A DNA stretch of 64,000 nucleotides from JAQBVV01 sp965249205 (GTDB lineage: Bacteria; Acidobacteriota; Vicinamibacteria; Vicinamibacterales; UBA2999): the NCBI GenBank assembly GCA_965249205.1, contig CBDFLL010000006.1, positions 1,674,001 through 1,738,000 of the forward strand. Reading direction: 5' to 3'. Below, piece by piece: positions 8,685 to 20,383 of this stretch. The notes under the pieces are model-generated. The model made no database searches and was not told the origin of the DNA. It worked only from the letters and a program-made list of their open reading frames with translations. Position numbers and translations under genes: made by a program. Position 1 is the stretch's first letter, and each line of letters starts with the position of its first letter.

Positions 8685-9667
8685 GCGGGGTCCATCACGG
8701 CCACCGCGCAGTTCAGCATCGCGGCCACCGGGTCGCTGGTGTATGTACCGGGAGATGTCGGCGGAGTCACGTCTAGCCTTGTGTGGCTCGACCGCCAGGG
8801 GCGGGAAGAACGGCTGGCTGCACCCCCGCGGAGGTACCAGTTTCCGCGTCTCTCGCCGGATGGCACACGCATCGCGGTTGACGTGGTGGACCAAGAACTC
8901 GACGTCTGGATCTGGGACTTGGCCCGCGAGACGTTGACCCGCCTCACCTTCGACCCAAGGGAAGATCGATATCCCGTCTGGTCGCCGGACAGCCGGCGGC
9001 TGATCTTTGCCTCGGCACGTGGCGGCGTGCAGAACCTCTACCACCAAGCGGCCGACGGTACGGGTGCGGTGGAGCGGCTCACCGAAAGCTCCAATCAGCA
9101 GTGGGGGTATTCGTTCTCCCCGGACGGCGAATCGCTCGTGTTCCGTGAGAACCAGCCTGAGACCGGGGTCGACCTGCACGTGCTCTCCCTGGCGGGGGAC
9201 CGTGAGGTCGAAACGCTCTTGGCCACGGAGTTTAATGAGCGTAACGCGGTAATCTCTCCCGACGGTCGCTGGATGGCCTACGAGTCGGCCCAGTCCGGCC
9301 AGGAGGAAGTCTACGTGCGGCCGTTCCCCAATGTGGATGACGGGCAGTGGCAGATCTCGACCAGCGGCGGTACGCAACCGCTCTGGGCTTCCAGCGGACG
9401 TGAGCTGTTCTTCCGCAGCGGTGCTGCGTTGATGGCCGTGCCCGTCCAGACGGAGGCAAGCTTCAGGCCCGGGACGCCCGAGGTCCTCTTCGAGAAGAGC
9501 GATCACGCTGGGGGACAGTTTGGTCGAACTTACGACGTGGCGCCGGACGGCCAGCGATTCCTGATGCTCACAGCGGGAGGAGACGTCCAAGTCACATCAG
9601 CGGTGGCCTCGATCATCGTCGTCCAGAACTGGTTTGAAGAACTGAAGCGATTAGTGCCGGTGAACTG

Positions 9668-9668
<1 letters not shown>
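8685..9668 (+). pseudogene. C-terminal propeller of a kinase-TolB protein (kinase part lost)
   Basis: The frame is open from the IS630 edge (AGSITATAQFS) and aligns with the last third of the two downstream kinases, with repeated propeller blades: LVWLDRQGREE, SPDGTRIAVDV, WIWDLARETLTRLTFD, SPDSRRLIFAS, SPDGESLVF, SPDGRWMAYES and the ending NWFEELKRLVPVN. All of the kinase domain, the membrane helix and the first blades are missing. Its stop TGA shares a base with the start of the next kinase gene (TGATG), showing it was once the first member of a translationally coupled array. Confidence 0.9.
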
Positions 9669-12361
<2,693 letters not shown>

Positions 12362-12362
12362 T

Positions 12363-15104
12363 ATGGCCCTGACCCCCGGTACCCGCCTCGGCCCGTATGC
12401 GATCGCTGCCCAGATCGGCGAAGGCGGTATGGGGGAGGTGTATGAGGCGACGGACACCAACCTGAAGCGAGCCGTCGCCATCAAGGTGCTGCCGGAGTCG
12501 CTGGCGTTGGACGGGGAGCGGCTAGCGCGTTTTCAACGCGAAGCCGAAGTCCTGGCGTCATTGAACCACCCCAACATCGCGCAGATTCACGGCCTCGAAA
12601 AGAGCGCGGGCACGATTGCGCTGGTCACGGAACTGGTGGAGGGGCCGACGCTCGCGGATCGCATCGCGCAAGGGGCGATCCCCATCGATGAGGCGCTGCC
12701 GATCGCCAAGCAGATCGCCGAGGCGCTGGAAGCCGCGCACGAGCAAGGGATCATCCACCGCGATCTGAAGCCTGCCAACATCAAGGTGCGACCTGACGGC
12801 ACGGTGAAGGTGCTGGACTTCGGCTTGGCGAAGGCACTGGAGCCCGCCTCCGCGCTTCGCGCTTCTGCGGAGCAGGCCCTGTCGCAGGCGCCGACCATCA
12901 CCACGCCGGCCATGACGATGGCCGGAATGATCCTCGGCACGGCGGCCTACATGTCGCCGGAACAGGCACGCGGCAAGACCGTGGATAAACGCGCCGACAT
13001 CTGGGCGTTCGGGTGCGTGCTCTACGAGATGCTGGCGGGGAAGCGAGCATTCGTCGGCGAGGATGTGACCGACACGATCGTGTCGGTGGTGAGCAAAGAG
13101 CCTGACTGGGCCGCGCTCCCGTCAATCGCTTCCGCTGTGAGCTTCGTGCTGCGCCGGTGTCTGGAGAAGGACTCGAAGCGGCGGCTGCGGGACGTTGGCG
13201 AAGCACGGTTGGCGCTGGAGGGCGCGTTCGAGACCGGCGTGACGCAGACGGCGGAGGCTGCCGTGGTGATTCAGTCGGTCGCCTGGCGGCGGGCACTACC
13301 ATGGGTCGCCGGTGCGGCACTGCTCGGCGGCCTGGTGATCGGCCTCACGCTCTCGGACGTCGTGCGTCCGGCGCAGTTGCCCGCGCCCGTCGAACGCTTT
13401 GTGGTCACCACGCCGACCGCAGCACCGTTCAGCCCGGTTAGTCCACGGGGAAGCATCACGATCTCACCCGATGGGACGCGCATCGTCTATCAGGCCATCG
13501 TGGGCGGCACCAATCACCTCTACGTCCGGCCTGTCGATCAACTCGAGGGGTACTCGCTGTATGGCGCGGTGGGACAAATCGACACTCCTACCGTGTCGCC
13601 CGATGGCGCCTCGGTCGTCTTCGCGAACCAGGGTCCTGTCAGGACGTGGAGGAGGGTGTCCATCCTCGGGGGGCCGCCCCAGACGCTTTTCCCGAGTCCC
13701 AGCCGCACCGCGCCCCGTGGCGCCAGCTGGGGGCCGGACGACACGATCATCTTTGCGGAGGATAGCGCCGGCCTGTTCGGTGGACCAGCCGGGGGTGGCG
13801 AGTCCGCGGTCTTGACCACCCCGGACGCCGCGCGGGGTGAGATCGGCCACGCCTGGCCGGAGGTTCTGCCCGGCGGCGAGGCCGTCCTGTTCACCGTGGT
13901 CCATGGCCCTGGCGCCGAGAACATGGAGGTGGCCGTGCTCGATCTCACGACCATGGAGCAGAAGATCCTGTTGGCCGGCGGGAGTCAGGCCCGGTACGTG
14001 GCCACGGGCCATCTGGTCTACGGCGCCGATGGCACGTTGTGGGCGGTGCCGTTTGATCTCGCGCGGTTGGAAGTGACGGGCGATCCCGTGCCGTTGCTCG
14101 AAGGCGTGATGACCGATCCCTTAGGCGCGGTGCAGTTCAGCCTGTCGGCCAGCGGTTCCCTTCTCTATGCCGTGGGTGATGCGCAGGGTTTTCTGTCGCG
14201 GACGCTCGTCTGGGTGGACCGCCAGGGGCGGGAAGAACCGTTGGCCGCACCCCCACGGGCCTACACGTATCCGCGTCTCTCGCCGGATGGGACGCGCGTG
14301 GCGCTCGACGTGCGGGATCAGGAGCAGGACATCTGGGTCTGGGACCTCGCCCGCGAGACGTTGACCCGGCTCACTGTCGACCCCGGTGAGGATAGATACC
14401 CCGTCTGGACGCCGGACAGCACACGCGTGGTCTTTGGCTCCACCGCGGATGGCCAGCCCAATTTGTACTGGCAAGCCGCTGATGGCACCGGGACGGTCGA
14501 ACGCCTGACGGAGAGCGCCAATATTCAGTGGGGCTATTCGTTCTCCCCCGACGGGGAGTCGCTGGTCTTCCGTGAGAGCCGGCCTGACACCAGGGTCGAC
14601 CTCCGCGTCCTCTCACTGACCGGGGACCGCGGGACCGAGACGCTCGTGGCCACGGAGTTCCAAGAGCTCAATGCGGAGCTCTCCCCCGACGGGCGTTGGA
14701 TGGCCTACCAGTCGGATCAGTCCGGCCGGGGGGAAGTCTACGTCCGGCCGTTTCCCAATGTGGATGACGGGCAGTGGCTAATCTCGACTGGCGGCGGCAC
14801 CAATCCCCTCTGGGCGCCCGACGGACGCGAGTTGTTCTATCTGGGTGGCGCTGCCCTCATGACGGTACCGGTGCAGACGGAATCGAGCTTCGCGTTCGCG
14901 ACACCCGAGGTCCTCTTCGAGACTGACGACCTCGTGACGTCAGGAATCGGTCGACCCTACGACGTGTCCCCGGACGGCCAGCGGTTCCTGATGATCAAAG
15001 AAGGCGGAGGAGAGGGAGGCGCCGAGGACGCGTCAGCGCCGCCCCAGATGATCCTCGTCCAGAACTGGCACGAAGAACTGCGGCGGCTGGTGCCGGTGAA
15101 CTAA
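12363..15104 (+). CDS. Ser/Thr protein kinase with TolB-like beta-propeller (array member 3)
   Basis: 913 residues, intact, and clearly a tandem duplicate of the preceding gene; the first 290 residues are nearly the same (GEGGMGEVY, VAIKVL, HRDLKPAN, DFG, GTAAYMSPEQARGK). The membrane helix is near 316-336 (ALPWVAGAALLGGLVIGL). The propeller differs much more from that of member 2 than the kinase does, which suggests different sensed ligands and a common output. Its last blades are closest to the remnant at 8685-9668. The stop TAA overlaps the ATG of the next, truncated member (TAATG), so translation was coupled along the array. Confidence 0.93.
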   Translation: MALTPGTRLGPYAIAAQIGEGGMGEVYEATDTNLKRAVAIKVLPESLALDGERLARFQREAEVLASLNHPNIAQIHGLEKSAGTIALVTELVEGPTLADRIAQGAIPIDEALPIAKQIAEALEAAHEQGIIHRDLKPANIKVRPDGTVKVLDFGLAKALEPASALRASAEQALSQAPTITTPAMTMAGMILGTAAYMSPEQARGKTVDKRADIWAFGCVLYEMLAGKRAFVGEDVTDTIVSVVSKEPDWAALPSIASAVSFVLRRCLEKDSKRRLRDVGEARLALEGAFETGVTQTAEAAVVIQSVAWRRALPWVAGAALLGGLVIGLTLSDVVRPAQLPAPVERFVVTTPTAAPFSPVSPRGSITISPDGTRIVYQAIVGGTNHLYVRPVDQLEGYSLYGAVGQIDTPTVSPDGASVVFANQGPVRTWRRVSILGGPPQTLFPSPSRTAPRGASWGPDDTIIFAEDSAGLFGGPAGGGESAVLTTPDAARGEIGHAWPEVLPGGEAVLFTVVHGPGAENMEVAVLDLTTMEQKILLAGGSQARYVATGHLVYGADGTLWAVPFDLARLEVTGDPVPLLEGVMTDPLGAVQFSLSASGSLLYAVGDAQGFLSRTLVWVDRQGREEPLAAPPRAYTYPRLSPDGTRVALDVRDQEQDIWVWDLARETLTRLTVDPGEDRYPVWTPDSTRVVFGSTADGQPNLYWQAADGTGTVERLTESANIQWGYSFSPDGESLVFRESRPDTRVDLRVLSLTGDRGTETLVATEFQELNAELSPDGRWMAYQSDQSGRGEVYVRPFPNVDDGQWLISTGGGTNPLWAPDGRELFYLGGAALMTVPVQTESSFAFATPEVLFETDDLVTSGIGRPYDVSPDGQRFLMIKEGGGEGGAEDASAPPQMILVQNWHEELRRLVPVN

Positions 15105-15163
15105 TGCCTCTGCAACCCGGCACCCGCCTCGGCCCGTATGACGCCACCGCCAACGCTGTGTAG
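15104..15163 (+). pseudogene. Kinase-propeller gene, first 12 codons only (array member 4)
   Basis: Immediately after member 3, the frame MPLQPGTRLGPY matches the N-termini of the other kinases, then diverges and stops after 19 codons. The 3' end of a kinase-type gene, LEALRRLVPVN, is found at 16571-16609, so a segment that holds the acetamidase gene now sits where the body of this member, or of several members, was. Confidence 0.85.
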
Positions 15164-15270
15164 CGGGATGGCTCAACTCGACACTCACCGTTCCACTCGT
15201 TCCCGGCGACGGGCGCGCTCACACGTTGCGCAACACGCGGTAGCGCTCGTTCGCTGACAGAGGGAAGACG

Positions 15271-16500
15271 ATGGTCAAGAAAATCGTGTGCGTCACAGTT
15301 CTGGTGACCAGTCTGGTCTTTGGAATGGAAGCCGGCTCACAGGATCGCCCGCAAGGCGGCATCTTGCAGCCGCTCAGCACAACGCCGTTCGAGCTGCCCG
15401 ACGGCGCCACCTATGTGCCATCGACGCCTGATACTGTCCGGTGGGGCGCACTGCCCAATCGCGACGCGGAACCGCTGCTGACGGTCCCCTCAGGGGCGAT
15501 CGTCACCTTTGACACGGTCTCGCACGAAGGCATCCTCGAGGATCAGGGACGGGACCCGGTGACGTACTTTGGTATGCACGGTGTGGCGCCCGATCAGGTG
15601 CTTGATGACGCGAGCATGATTGCGGCCTCCGGCTTGACTCACGATTTCGTCCAGGATGGTCCGCACGTCGTGACCGGCCCGGTTGCGATCGAGGGCGCTC
15701 GCCCCGGCGATGTGCTGAAGGTCGAGGTGCTGACCCTCCTCCCGCGCGTCCCGTATGGCGTTATTTCGAGCCGTCACGGGAAGGGAGCGCTCCCAGGGGA
15801 GTTCCCCGAGAACGCCGGGCCACAGGGCGTCGGTTCCGCCGAACGTCCGGAGCTCTACAACAACGCGTCGGTGTTCGTCGAGATTGCGGAGACCGGGGGC
15901 AGCCCCGACGCCATTCTGCACAACACGAGTGGCCAGGAGATCCGTTTCCCGATCGCTCCGTTCATGGGCATCATGGGCGTCGCGCCTGACACCAGCGAGA
16001 CGATGAACTCGATTCCCCCGGCTGCCTACGGCGGCAACTTGGACATCAATGAGTTGGGAGTTGGGTCGACGCTGTACCTCCCTGTCCAGGTCCCGGAGGC
16101 GCTCTTTTATGCCGGCGATCCGCACTACGCCCAGGGGGACGGGGAAGTGGCCTTGACGGCGCTGGAAGCTCCGCTCCGAGCCACGTTTCGCCTGACGCTG
16201 CTTGCGGCAGGTGATGCCGGGATTCCGGGCGGCAGCCCATTTACGCAGGCGTTCGGCGAGTCAGAGGACTACTGGATTCCAATCGGCCTGGATCCAGATC
16301 TCGATGAGGCGATGAAGCAGGCGGTCCGGGAGGGGATCAAGTTTCTGTCGGTGTCCCTGGGGATCGACCGAGCCATCGCCTATGCGTACATGAGCGCCGC
16401 CACTGATTTTGAAGTCTCCCAGGTGGTTGACCGGACCAAGGGCGTGCACGCACTGATCCGGAAAGCGGATTTCCCCGAGACAACATTTCAGGCGAGGTAA
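15271..16500 (+). CDS. Secreted acetamidase/formamidase family protein
   Basis: 409 residues. A signal peptide is seen (MVKKIVCVTVLVTSLVFGMEAGS). The FmdA/AmdA fold is recognised by VTFDTVSHEGI, the GPVAIEGARPGDVLKVEVL segment (about residues 131-150) and PFMGIMGVAPD (about 230), all standard for this family. The usual cytosolic enzymes hydrolyse formamide or acetamide to ammonia and acid; secreted members of Acidobacteria and Proteobacteria have unknown substrates. Start at 15271 has AGGGAAG upstream. The gene lies between the head and tail remnants of a kinase gene, so it arrived by replacement or deletion. Confidence 0.85.
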   Translation: MVKKIVCVTVLVTSLVFGMEAGSQDRPQGGILQPLSTTPFELPDGATYVPSTPDTVRWGALPNRDAEPLLTVPSGAIVTFDTVSHEGILEDQGRDPVTYFGMHGVAPDQVLDDASMIAASGLTHDFVQDGPHVVTGPVAIEGARPGDVLKVEVLTLLPRVPYGVISSRHGKGALPGEFPENAGPQGVGSAERPELYNNASVFVEIAETGGSPDAILHNTSGQEIRFPIAPFMGIMGVAPDTSETMNSIPPAAYGGNLDINELGVGSTLYLPVQVPEALFYAGDPHYAQGDGEVALTALEAPLRATFRLTLLAAGDAGIPGGSPFTQAFGESEDYWIPIGLDPDLDEAMKQAVREGIKFLSVSLGIDRAIAYAYMSAATDFEVSQVVDRTKGVHALIRKADFPETTFQAR

Positions 16501-16570
16501 CAGCGTTCGCCCGCTGACCGCTCGCCCTCTCAACCGGGCGCTCCAGCATGACCAGCAGCAATTGTCGACC

Positions 16571-16609
16571 TATCTTGAAGCACTGCGGCGGCTGGTGCCG
16601 GTGAACTGA
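16571..16609 (+). pseudogene. Kinase-propeller gene, last 12 codons only
   Basis: The frame YLEALRRLVPVN followed by TGA matches the C-termini HEELRRLVPVN and FEELKRLVPVN of the kinase paralogues. Nothing of the remaining protein can be seen upstream; the acetamidase gene ends 70 bases before. Confidence 0.7.
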
Positions 16610-17215
16610 CTGGCACTCCCACGCCCGCGTCGGTCAGGGCACCAGCGCCGAGACGATCCGTGAGCTGAGGGTTCCGGTGTGTCCGGCTGCCTGGGCAGGC
16701 AAATCCGTTTCGTTCCAGGCCAGAATGAACCCGGTGTTCCACGGGCGGATGGCGGGAACCAAGGATGCGCTCGGCGTGGTCGTGACCTGCAGTTCCTCGC
16801 CAAGTCTGTCTCCACGCGCATCAAACGCCTGAAAGAAGACCTCGTGCTGTCCGCTACTGTCGTCGCTCCACGCCAGGCCGAGGCGGTCGGCGTTCCAGTC
16901 CAGATAGGCGCCGATGGAATGTCCCGGCGTGTTGGTCACACGGCGCGCACGACTCTCAACGCCCGCTCCCATCTCACCGGAGGGTGCGACTGCCAGATAG
17001 ACTTCTTGATTGCCGTCGCGCTCGTCATACCAGGTCACTGCGGCGCGTCCATCGGCCAGTGCGAGATCCGGATACTTTGACGCGAAGCCGTCATCAGGCG
17101 TCAATGGCTGGACGATCGGCGCAGCGTTGAGGCTCGTACGAAGGAGGAACAGTTCCTCTGCCTGCGTCTCGACAGCCGCGTCGAACACGATCCAGGCGTT
17201 CCCGTCGCCGTCTAG

Positions 17216-18254
17216 CTGTCTTTGCTAAACACGTTGTTCATCCGGAGCACTCTGAAAAGAATGGAGTTTCCAGACCACCGTTCTGACCAGAGGAGGCCCC
17301 GGATGACGCTTCATCGTAATGCCAAGACGACCCCGACTTCGCGCCTGGAATTGGTGCGCCGTGTCCTGTTCGATGAGTGGGCGCACGACGCCGTGGCCGA
17401 GGGCTACGGCGTAAGTGTCCGCACGGTTGCGAAATGGGTGCGCCGGTTCCGCGAAGAGGGTGCAGCCGGGCTGGAGGACCGATCGTCCCGGCCGCAGCGG
17501 ACTCCGCATGTCACGCCGGCGATCCGGGTCACGTTCATCCGGCAGCTCCGCGAGCAACACGGCCTGCCGGCCTGGGCCATTGCCCGCGCCTTGCGGATGC
17601 CCCGCTCGACGGTGGGGGCCTGGCTGCGGCGGCTGGGACTCAACCGGCTCCCAGGCCCGCCGCCCGTCCCGATCCAGCGCTACGAGTGGCCGCACCCTGG
17701 CGATCTGCTACACGTGGACATCAAGCCGCTGGGGCGCTTTCGGCGTGTAGGCCATCGGATTCATGGGAATCCCCGGCAGGCGTCACCGGGGGCGGGCTGG
17801 GAGTACGTGCATGTGGCGGTGGACGACCATACGCGGCTGGCCTACGTCGAGGTCCTGGGCGACCAGACGGGGACCACCTGTGCCGCTTTCTTGGACCGAG
17901 CCGTCGCTTGGTACGCGGCGCGGCAGATCACCGTCCATCGCGTCATGAGCGATAACGGCAGCGGCTACGTGTCCCGGCGGTTTCGGACAGCCTGTCAGGC
18001 CCACGCGCTGCGCCATCTGCGGACGCGCCCCTATACGCCGCGGACCAACGGCAAGGCTGAGCGCTTCATTCAGACGCTGCTGCGTGAGTGGGCCTATGTC
18101 CAGCCGTATCAGACGTCTCGCCACCGCCGGCGAGCCCTTCGCCCGTGGCTGCGCTACTACAATCACGACCGGCCGCACGCCAGCTTGCACTATGAACCGC
18201 CCGTGTCACGACTCACGAGTGCTGCGTGATGAACAACGTGTTTGACTTCAACAC
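17216..18254 (+). mobile_element. IS481-type element
   Basis: 1039 bases flanked by CTAG at 17212-17215 and 18255-18258. The inner parts of both ends carry AAACACGTTGTTCATC as inverted repeats, and TGT lies near both outer tips, as in other IS481 elements. It interrupts a lipoprotein gene that reads through when the element is removed. Confidence 0.92.
17303..18229 (+). CDS. IS481 family transposase
   Basis: 308 residues from ATG 17303, chosen because AGAGGAGG lies 7-14 bases before it. An N-terminal HTH (AVAEGYGVSVRTVAKWVRRF) and a second HTH (WAIARALRMPRSTVGAWLRRL) bind the ends. The integrase-type core has Asp in LLHVDIKPLG, Asp in VMSDNGSGYVS and Glu in NGKAERFIQTLLREW, followed by YYNHDRPHASL. 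The gene is intact. Confidence 0.95.
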   Translation: MTLHRNAKTTPTSRLELVRRVLFDEWAHDAVAEGYGVSVRTVAKWVRRFREEGAAGLEDRSSRPQRTPHVTPAIRVTFIRQLREQHGLPAWAIARALRMPRSTVGAWLRRLGLNRLPGPPPVPIQRYEWPHPGDLLHVDIKPLGRFRRVGHRIHGNPRQASPGAGWEYVHVAVDDHTRLAYVEVLGDQTGTTCAAFLDRAVAWYAARQITVHRVMSDNGSGYVSRRFRTACQAHALRHLRTRPYTPRTNGKAERFIQTLLREWAYVQPYQTSRHRRRALRPWLRYYNHDRPHASLHYEPPVSRLTSAA

Positions 18255-18823
18255 CTAGCGTGGCGTTGAGATTCCACGTGGTTCGGCCGGCTGGCGCGAG
18301 CCGTGTCGGCACGCTCCGAGGGTTGCCGTCCACGTCCCACCACCTGGCCCAGACCGAGGACTCGGTTTCGGTGTCGTCCTCGATCCATGCCGCGAAGATC
18401 GTGTCTTCGTGGACCTCCACCACAGTGTTCCGCCCAGCCTGGGCGAGCGTCGTTGCCCACTGCGGCTCTCCATCCCGATTCCAAACGCCGAGCATCGGCA
18501 CAAGCGCGTCCGTGTCCGATTTCTCGTACCAGCCTACGATCAGTCGCTCTCCGTCAGACACCAAGTCAGCTTCGTACGCGGCGTCGGTGCCTACGGTCAG
18601 GCGCTGGGCAGGTCCGGACGGCTGGCCGGACGCATCGAGTGTGCGTGCGTAGATTTCAGGATGCCCGTCGCGCGTGTCGTACCACGCTACGGCGTACCCA
18701 TCGGACAGGACACCCAGGCTGGCTTCGTGCGCCCCGAATGCAGGGGGGGTGTCGCTGATATCGAGAAACGGTGGAGCAGGAGAGCCGCAGGCGGCGAGAG
18801 CCGTGATGGCCGCGAAGACGGCT

Positions 18824-19867
18824 CGTGCTTATCCGGTTGTTTCAGCAAGCCACCACCGGTAGTGTATCGGCGTGGCGCGCCCGTCGTTTCCGAAGAATCT
18901 CCGGGAGTTTCAGCGGCAATTTGCGACCGCCGAGGCCTGTCAGGACTACTTGGCGGCGTGCCGCTGGCCGGACGGCTTTGTGTGTCCCCGGTGCCGGCAC
19001 GCGCGCGGCTATCGCCTGACCACACACCGGCGCTGGCAATGTGCGGCGTGCCGGTATCAGGTGTCGCTGACCGCCGGGACGATTCTCCACAACACGAAGA
19101 CGCCGCTCCTGGTGTGGTTCTGGGCGGCCTATTTGACGGTTACCGACAAGCGGGGCCTCTCGGCGCTCCTGCTGCAGCGGCAGTTGGGCCTGCGGCGGTA
19201 CGAAACGGCGTGGCTGCTGTTGCACAAGCTGCGGCGCGCGATGGTGAACGCGGGGCGGGAGCCCTTATACGGCGACGTGGAGATCGATGACACCTGGGTG
19301 GGCGCGCCCCAGGCCGGCCTGCGCGGCAGTCGCCAACTCAAGGGGCGGAAAGCCGCGCTGGTGCTGGTGGCGGTGGAACGACGCGGGGATCGGTCGGGTC
19401 GGGTCCGCATGTCCGTGATCCCGAACTTCAAACAATCGACGATGCTCGCGTTCGTCACTCACCACATTGCGCCGGGGGCGACGGTCTACACCGACGGGCT
19501 GAAAAGTTTCGATGGGCTCCAGGCCGCTGACGTGAGACACGTCGCCCGCCCGCAACCGATCCGGAGCGCCCTGCACAGGGGGGTGCCCTCCGTCGTGCCT
19601 TTGGCCGACCGCGTCATCGGCAATTGCCAACAGTGGTTGATTGGCACGCACCACGGCGTCAGCAAGGCGCAACTACAGGTCTACCTCGATGAGTTCGTGT
19701 TTCGGCACAATCGGCGGCGGCACCCGATGGCCGCCTTTCAGACCCTGCTGGGCCTGGGGACCGGACGGACGCCCACGCCCGCCCGACGGATTCGCGGCGC
19801 GCAGGACGTGCGCCCCCCAGGCTGATCGCAAGATATAGGGGTTAGCTGAAACAACCGGATAAGCACG
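18824..19867 (+). mobile_element. IS1595-type element, copy 1
   Basis: 1044 bases with inverted ends starting CGTGCTTATCCGGTTG. The 8-base flanks differ (AGACGGCT left, AGTCGCGT right), unlike copies 3 and 4 which have perfect 8-base duplications, so this copy is probably a recombination product. Left of it lies the lipoprotein pseudogene, right of it a kinase promoter region. Confidence 0.92.
18872..19825 (+). CDS. IS1595 family transposase, copy 1
   Basis: 317 residues, GTG start. A zinc ribbon near the N-terminus (CPRC at about 38-41, CAAC at about 57-60) is followed by the IS1595/ISXO2 catalytic core: Asp139 in VEIDDTW, Asp in YTDGLKSF and the C-terminal HNRRRHP that carries the final catalytic position in this family. 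It differs from the other three copies by at least one silent base (TTATAC where they have TTGTAC). The gene appears intact. Confidence 0.95.
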   Translation: MARPSFPKNLREFQRQFATAEACQDYLAACRWPDGFVCPRCRHARGYRLTTHRRWQCAACRYQVSLTAGTILHNTKTPLLVWFWAAYLTVTDKRGLSALLLQRQLGLRRYETAWLLLHKLRRAMVNAGREPLYGDVEIDDTWVGAPQAGLRGSRQLKGRKAALVLVAVERRGDRSGRVRMSVIPNFKQSTMLAFVTHHIAPGATVYTDGLKSFDGLQAADVRHVARPQPIRSALHRGVPSVVPLADRVIGNCQQWLIGTHHGVSKAQLQVYLDEFVFRHNRRRHPMAAFQTLLGLGTGRTPTPARRIRGAQDVRPPG

Positions 19868-19875
19868 AGTCGCGT

Positions 19876-19943
19876 AGTGTTTACCGATGTCCGCCGAGGG
19901 CTTCCAGGGGGTCCGACCCCAACATCGGTCTACACTTGCCCGT
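19876..19943 (+). promoter_or_regulatory. Conserved palindromic element upstream of kinase genes, copy 1
   Basis: This 68-base block is almost identical, in inverted orientation, to 24229-24297. Both lie 50-90 bases upstream of a kinase start. It contains nested inverted repeats: ACCGATG with CATCGGT outside and GGGGTC with GACCCC inside. It lies upstream of the likely -10 box, so it could be an operator, or a small structured RNA. Confidence 0.6.
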
Positions 19944-19981
19944 TACGCAGGACCTATCGCGCTCGCAGTCCCTCTCGCCCA

Positions 19982-19987
19982 TATAAT
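19982..19987 (+). promoter_or_regulatory. Probable -10 box (TATAAT) of a kinase remnant
   Basis: TATAAT followed by TCA, nine bases before the TTG start of the remnant at 19996. The same TATAATTCA occurs upstream of the kinase that starts at 24142 on the other strand. No clear -35 box is seen. A transcript from here would have a very short leader. Confidence 0.5.
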
Positions 19988-19995
19988 TCAACCGT

Positions 19996-20067
19996 TTGGC
20001 CCTGACTCCCGGCACCCGCCTCGGCCCGTATGAGATCGCTGCCCAGATCGGCGAGGGCGGAGTCTGA
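19996..20067 (+). pseudogene. Kinase-propeller gene, first 23 codons only
   Basis: TTG start, then ALTPGTRLGPYEIAAQIGEGG, the exact N-terminus of the kinase paralogues up to the glycine loop, then Val and TGA. Everything after the loop is gone. It keeps its own upstream region, so this is a deletion derivative of a separate kinase locus and not part of the coupled array. Confidence 0.85.
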
Positions 20068-20383
20068 CGCGTTCGACTCGCTAGTGGCCGCGGCGACGGT
20101 TTCGGGAGCGTGAAGAATGGGCAACGAATGACGCTGGCCCACGCGGAGGGCCTCAGTGTATAAGGGTATCGATCCGGGACGACCAAAATAGAAATCTCGG
20201 CTCAACGGCCTGAGCCCTCGGGAATACGCTCAGCGAGCGATGACAACCGCCGCAGACTCACCTTCGTAGTGGCACCGAAAAAGCCGGATAGTCATCCTAC
20301 TTTCCGTTCCACCGCCCAGGGGAGGGCACGAGTCTGCTCTAGACCGACGCTCGGAGGCAAGGCGGACAGTCAGGAGCACTGAC
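20068..20383. other. Intergenic stretch, nothing recognised
   Basis: No frame on either strand resembles a protein, and no strong repeats or hairpins were seen. It separates the kinase remnant from the NfeD-like gene and probably contains the promoter of the latter. Confidence 0.5.

Larger units (their letters stand above)
16634..18823 (-). pseudogene. Lipoprotein with propeller-like repeats, hit by two IS
   Basis: Joining 18823-18259 to 17215-16634 (that is, removing IS481 and one CTAG) gives one open frame. Its start shows the tail of a lipoprotein signal, AITALAACGSP, with the lipobox LAAC, so only the first few residues were removed by IS1595 copy 1. The body has repeats of the type GYAVAWYDTRDGHPEIYARTL, RLIVGWYEKSD, TIFAAWIEDD, AAVTWYDERDGNQEVYLA and LGLAWSDDSSGQHEVFFQ, typical of BNR/sialidase-like beta-propellers, with exposed D-x-R-x-G turns. 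A membrane-anchored binding protein is likely in the intact state. The insertion at CTAG reads ATLDGDGNAW once repaired. Confidence 0.85.
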
